A DNA stretch of 64,000 nt from Phycisphaerales bacterium (GTDB taxonomy: Bacteria > Planctomycetota > Phycisphaerae > Sedimentisphaerales > Anaerobacaceae): NCBI GenBank assembly GCA_020352215.1, contig CP070675.1:4083718-4147717 (forward strand). Direction: 5' to 3'. Below the pieces are notes generated by a model, which saw only the letters and a list, made by a program, of their open reading frames with translations, was not told where the DNA came from and did no database searches. Below, piece by piece: positions 60,626 to 64,000 of this stretch. Both the position numbers and the translations under genes were made by a program. Numbering within the stretch: the stretch's first letter is position 1; each line of letters starts with the position of its first letter.

Positions 60626-61918
60626 TCACGAATCACGGCTGACAAGTTGAATTCTGATACGTTTTATCCTTCGAGCTTCTGCAGAGGCGATGGTAAATCT
60701 CACATTCTCATATTCCAAGCTCTCACCCGTCTTGGGAATATAACCCAAGCGTGAAAAAACGAAGCCGCCTATCGTTTCGTAGTCCTCGTCTTCCGGCAAG
60801 CTCAATTCGAACTGATCGTTTAGGTCGTCGACATACGTTCGGGCGTCGACGTCGATCGTATTCTCGTCCACCTGTCGTATCGATTCGGGAGGCGTCTCTT
60901 CGTATTCGTCTGTTATCTCCCCGACGAGCTCTTCGAGGATATCCTCCAGAGTGACGATGCCAGCTGTCCCCCCATATTCATCAAGTACTACAGCTACGTG
61001 CAACTTCTGGTTTTGAAACTCGTGGAGCAATGCCCTGAGACGTTTTGTCTCAGGAACAAAATAGACCTTTCTCATCTTGTCTCTGAGTGTGAAATCTGTA
61101 GGGTTTGCCCCAATTTCCGTCAGCAAATCTTTGGCGTAGACAAGGCCGACTATCTTGTCTATGTTCTCTTCGTAAACCGGTACACGTGTGTGACCTGCCT
61201 TGGTGATAGTGTCGAGAACGGTCTGCAGGTCAGTATTGACCTCAACGGCTACGATGTCTGTTCGCGGTGTCATTATTTCATCAGCCGTGCTGTCGCTTAG
61301 CTCCAGCACGTTCTCGATCATTTCTTGCTCTTCTTCGTCCACAGCCCCTTCCATTTTGCGCTGCTCGAGGTCCGTCAGAAACTCCTCCTGCATTTCTTCC
61401 TGCTGTTCCTCGGGCGTTATCTCAGCCACCCCGGTGAGCCGGCGCACGAGGCCGTCCCATCCCTTGAGCAAATATAGAAGTGGTGAAGCTACGGCCGCAA
61501 AGACGGTCAATATTCTGTATGTTCGGCTGAGGAATTTTTCGCCCGCGTATTTTGCCCACGCGTGAGGAATTGCCAGGCCAAACACCGAGAACACTACCAC
61601 GGCAATGACAAACACAAGCACATACTCACTGACGGCCAGCCTACTCTCGTGCCGCTCCGCAAAGATTGCGATCAGCAATAGCAGTATGCATACGTTAGAG
61701 ATGAGCCGATACAGGGAACAAGTGAGAATCAGTCTATCGGCGTTCTCCGCCAACTGCTCGGTGGGATCTTCAGAGTTCTCTCTTCCTCCAGTCGCTTTGA
61801 ATGCTTCCTGCAATCTGACGCGAGAAAATGTCCGTAGCGCAATCGTATTGACGGAGAAGAATAATGCACAGCCAGTCAGAAAGCAAATCAGTAGCACAGC
61901 CAGGCCAGCGTAGTTCAC
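60626..61918 (-). CDS. CorC/HlyC-family CNNM transporter with CBS domains
   Basis: 430 residues, GTG start at 61918. The membrane CNNM/DUF21 part spans residues 1-185 (AVLLICFLTGCALFFSVNTIAL, LISNVCILLLLIAIF). Two CBS domains follow at about 210-335 (MTPRTDIVAVEVNTDLQTVLDTITKAGHTRVPVYEE in part; VAVVLDEYGGTAGIVTLEDILEELVGEI in part), and a CorC_HlyC C-terminal domain ends in RIQLVSRDS. Members are linked to Mg2+/Co2+ efflux. On the same strand as ybeY, 42 bases after it. Confidence 0.9.
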   Translation of the reverse strand: MNYAGLAVLLICFLTGCALFFSVNTIALRTFSRVRLQEAFKATGGRENSEDPTEQLAENADRLILTCSLYRLISNVCILLLLIAIFAERHESRLAVSEYVLVFVIAVVVFSVFGLAIPHAWAKYAGEKFLSRTYRILTVFAAVASPLLYLLKGWDGLVRRLTGVAEITPEEQQEEMQEEFLTDLEQRKMEGAVDEEEQEMIENVLELSDSTADEIMTPRTDIVAVEVNTDLQTVLDTITKAGHTRVPVYEENIDKIVGLVYAKDLLTEIGANPTDFTLRDKMRKVYFVPETKRLRALLHEFQNQKLHVAVVLDEYGGTAGIVTLEDILEELVGEITDEYEETPPESIRQVDENTIDVDARTYVDDLNDQFELSLPEDEDYETIGGFVFSRLGYIPKTGESLEYENVRFTIASAEARRIKRIRIQLVSRDS

Positions 61919-61960
61919 CTCTTGATATCCTTTCGATTAGTTTCGTACATGAACAAGAGT

Positions 61961-62449
61961 CTATGAGCTACCTCTGTTCTTGTGCTCTCGTGCTCTTTCG
62001 CTCCTATTATAAACTAAGCCGTACCCAGAGTGTTGCAGAAATTCGTCTTCTGCCGAGTGCATTTTCTCGGCCTGCTCTGCTGTGGAATCGTCAAATCCAA
62101 GGTTGTGCAGCAGGCCGTGTGTGACGTAGAGTGCCAATTCGGCTTCGCTCGAATGACCTCGCCGATGCGCTTCTGTGACCGCTCTCTCCCCGTTGACGAC
62201 AACCTCGAACGATCTGTCGGACGCGAGGGCCTCGTCATCGGACAAGTCAAAACTCAGACAGTCAGTCGTGCTGTTATGATTGAGGAATTTGGCATTTAGT
62301 CTGCGCATCTCAGCATCGTCGACTATTGCTACGCTAACGGTCGCACTGAGTAGCTTGAAATGACTGCAAATAGCCCCGATGAGTTCTTTCAGCCTGGAGA
62401 GATCGGCTTCTATGTTTTGAAAACTCTTGGTGATCTCAACAACTATCAT
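61961..62449 (-). CDS. ybeY: Endoribonuclease YbeY
   Basis: 162 residues. N-terminal RLNAKFLNHNSTTDCLSFDLS, the ribosome maturation YbeY core, then VTHGLLHNLGFDD: two zinc His are in HGLLH, and the third ligand, usually His in GYDH, reads Asp (GFDD). Processes 16S rRNA 3' ends. The gene lies 23 bases after the 7TM-HD gene and before the corC-like gene, a common order in bacteria. Confidence 0.92.
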   Translation of the reverse strand: MIVVEITKSFQNIEADLSRLKELIGAICSHFKLLSATVSVAIVDDAEMRRLNAKFLNHNSTTDCLSFDLSDDEALASDRSFEVVVNGERAVTEAHRRGHSSEAELALYVTHGLLHNLGFDDSTAEQAEKMHSAEDEFLQHSGYGLVYNRSERAREHKNRGSS

Positions 62450-62472
62450 GATTTCCGGTCGTCGCTGGTCGG

Positions 62473-64000
62473 CTACTTTTTCCCGTCTGCCTGTTTGGGC
62501 TGGGACACGTCGATTTGAGGTACGTCTGGTGCGCTGGGATATGCGATTCTGCCGTGGTAATGTGCCGCAAGCGTTTTCGACATGCTGGCTCCTATTTGAC
62601 TCAGCTCTCGCAACGACAGATCACATTCGTCGAATTGCCCGTCCTGGAGGCGTCTCATGGCCATATTGTGCACAACCACCTCCACCTTTGCCAGGGTTAC
62701 CTCAGGCAAAGATCTAACAGCGCCTTCGACAGCATCTGCCAACATCACTATCCCAGCTTCCTTCGTGAGGGGTCTTGGTCCAGCATATCGAAACTCACTC
62801 TCGCGAGGCGGGGCTTCTTTGGGTTTTCGCGCGGACGATCCCTTGGAAGCAGGCGCCTCGTGTTGCTTCTTGGCCTCGTTATAGAAAGGTTCGACCAATG
62901 TGGTGCCGTGGTGCGTTTCGATGAACTGCCGGAGCACGCTCGGCAGACCGTATTCCTTGGCCATTTCTATTCCATCTTTGACGTGGCCGACAATAATCAG
63001 TTGACTCATTGCCGGCGAGAGCTCTTTGTGCCGGCTTGCAGAGCCCATCTCGTTTTCCACGAAATATCTGGGCTTGTTCAGTTTTCCAATGTCGTGGTAA
63101 TAAGCCCCTACTCGACATAGAAGGCCGTTGCAGCCGATTGACGCCGCGGCCGCCTCGGCTATGGAGCCTATTAAAAGGCTGTGGCTGAATGTCCCAGGTG
63201 CCTCCATTGCGAGTCTCTTCAACAATGGCTGGTTAGCGTCGCTATAGTCCAGAAGTGTCATACTTGTTGCTATCCGGAACACTTTCTCGATTACCGGCAG
63301 CAAGCTCTGAATAAGCAGGCCGACGAGGAAGGTGGCCAGGGCATGGTGACCAGCTGCGACAAAGCCCACGCCCAGCGTATCTCCTCGACCCAAGAGGCTC
63401 AAGCAGCCCACGGAGGCTGCAGTCACGAACACTACCAGCGCAGCTACGACGCTCACCTGCAGGAGTTTCATTCTTGTCCGGATCTCTTTTAGCAAGAAGC
63501 AGCAAGTAATGCCACCAGCTGCCATCGTTACGAGTAGGTTGATGCCCTCCAGTTGATAGCTGTTATTCTGTGATGATCGGACAGCGAAACTGGCAAGCAC
63601 ACAATAGAGTGCTGCCATACCGATTGCGAAACGCTGGTCATATGCGGTCGTCATGATGATAGCCGCTGCTACTGCCGCCCCCGTTGCCCAACTTGTGGCC
63701 CAGTACTCCTGACCGGTCGAAAGCACGCCGATCTTGGTTACGGCCAACATCAGAACAAGCAGACCGGCTAATGCGAAGCCTCGGGAGCGACTCTTTACTA
63801 TGCGCTTCTGATAGTGCCAGATGTAAACGCCAGCTGCCACAGCGATCAGCAGCACGATGACCGATGTTGGCACTACGGCACGATAGCGACCCTGCTGAGT
63901 GAGGTCAAACGAAACTATGGGGATGCTGAGAACAACGAAAAGCAGCCATATCATGGCTGAGGCGATGACATCTGTGTCGATGAATCGGCCTGTGCGCAGA
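62473..64000 (-). CDS. 7TM-HD family (PgpH-like) phosphohydrolase, 5' end outside window
   Basis: The frame is open from 62473 to the right edge (residues LRTGRFIDTDVIASA lie upstream of the ATG at 63954), so the true start is beyond the window. What is seen: seven membrane segments in about the first 270 residues (VIVLLIAVAAGVYIW onward), then an HD domain with FSHSLLIGSIAEAAA, GAYYHDIGKLNKPRYF and IIVGHVKDGIEMAKE, ETHHGTTLVEPFY. PgpH-type proteins are cyclic di-AMP phosphodiesterases. The N-terminal extracellular 7TMR-HDED part is presumably outside. Here an insertion of Ala/Lys (KQHEAPASKGSSARKPKEA) precedes the last HD helices. Just upstream of ybeY, as in many bacteria. Confidence 0.9.
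   Translation of the reverse strand, partial: LRTGRFIDTDVIASAMIWLLFVVLSIPIVSFDLTQQGRYRAVVPTSVIVLLIAVAAGVYIWHYQKRIVKSRSRGFALAGLLVLMLAVTKIGVLSTGQEYWATSWATGAAVAAAIIMTTAYDQRFAIGMAALYCVLASFAVRSSQNNSYQLEGINLLVTMAAGGITCCFLLKEIRTRMKLLQVSVVAALVVFVTAASVGCLSLLGRGDTLGVGFVAAGHHALATFLVGLLIQSLLPVIEKVFRIATSMTLLDYSDANQPLLKRLAMEAPGTFSHSLLIGSIAEAAAASIGCNGLLCRVGAYYHDIGKLNKPRYFVENEMGSASRHKELSPAMSQLIIVGHVKDGIEMAKEYGLPSVLRQFIETHHGTTLVEPFYNEAKKQHEAPASKGSSARKPKEAPPRESEFRYAGPRPLTKEAGIVMLADAVEGAVRSLPEVTLAKVEVVVHNMAMRRLQDGQFDECDLSLRELSQIGASMSKTLAAHYHGRIAYPSAPDVPQIDVSQPKQADGKK

Noticed and set aside
1-64000. CRISPR array, insertion sequence or prophage
   Set aside because: No regularly spaced repeats, transposase, integrase or phage structural genes were seen on either strand.

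Overview
The window reads as a piece of a Planctomycetota chromosome, most likely Phycisphaerae (Sedimentisphaerales-like). The grounds are inference from family knowledge: large secreted proteins ending in dockerin-like D-x-(D/N)-x-(D/S)-G ... DF-x-x-LA-x-x-WL repeats, a DUF6768-type membrane protein next to an ECF sigma factor, and an intergenic repeat that translates to KTKPI/NKANF-like text common in such assemblies. Gene density is high, base composition is moderately GC-rich, both strands are used, and both ends of the window cut a gene.

Layout. 0-2 kb: 5' part of a secreted glycosidase-like protein (minus) running off the left edge. 2.3-5.4 kb: an unusual SagB/DJ-1 fusion and NAD synthetase. 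5.6-12.7 kb: tRNA-Ser, then an AT-richer block with an ECF sigma factor, DUF6768-like membrane protein and ABC exporter, a mosaic pseudogene with an in-frame amber stop, several small membrane proteins, an ArsA-type ATPase and an ICMT-like methyltransferase. 12.7-18.8 kb: a secreted protein of unknown role, tadA with tRNA-Glu and tRNA-Met, and amino-sugar genes (nagB, a GHMP sugar kinase, nagA). 18.8-37.0 kb: a bidirectional carbohydrate/sugar-acid locus. Its minus arm has an Nramp-fold transporter lacking the metal motifs, a Rossmann dehydrogenase/epimerase, a DapA-like lyase and two large secreted esterases. Its plus arm has a YjhG-type xylonate dehydratase, a DapA-type keto-acid aldolase, an FGGY kinase, a secreted DUF5060 glycosidase-like protein, a DUF1537 kinase and a GntP permease. 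37.0-40.2 kb: gene-poor stretches holding a dispersed repeat, remnants of a zeta-toxin-like ATPase, corA and a TPR protein, and two intact membrane proteins. 40.3-47.8 kb: a 1614-residue LamG/alpha-2-macroglobulin/dockerin-like protein with an intact GCGEQ thioester, convergent with a secreted beta-helix protein. 48-64 kb: housekeeping genes: alaC-like, gap-pgk-rpe, accD, hisC-hisB-ispF-cysS-ruvC-ruvA-ruvB (plus), then recO, corC-like, ybeY and a truncated 7TM-HD phosphohydrolase (minus).

How the parts fit. The 18.8-37 kb region plausibly takes acylated plant or algal polysaccharide: secreted esterases and glycosidase-like proteins release sugars or sugar acids, GntP (and perhaps the Nramp-like carrier) imports them, and the dehydratase, aldolase and kinases convert them to central intermediates. 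nagA, nagB and the GHMP kinase add amino-sugar/galactose entry to glycolysis. The two most unusual items are the C3/CD109-like thioester protein and the metal-motif-less Nramp-fold transporter in the sugar-acid locus. No CRISPR array, insertion sequence or prophage was seen.
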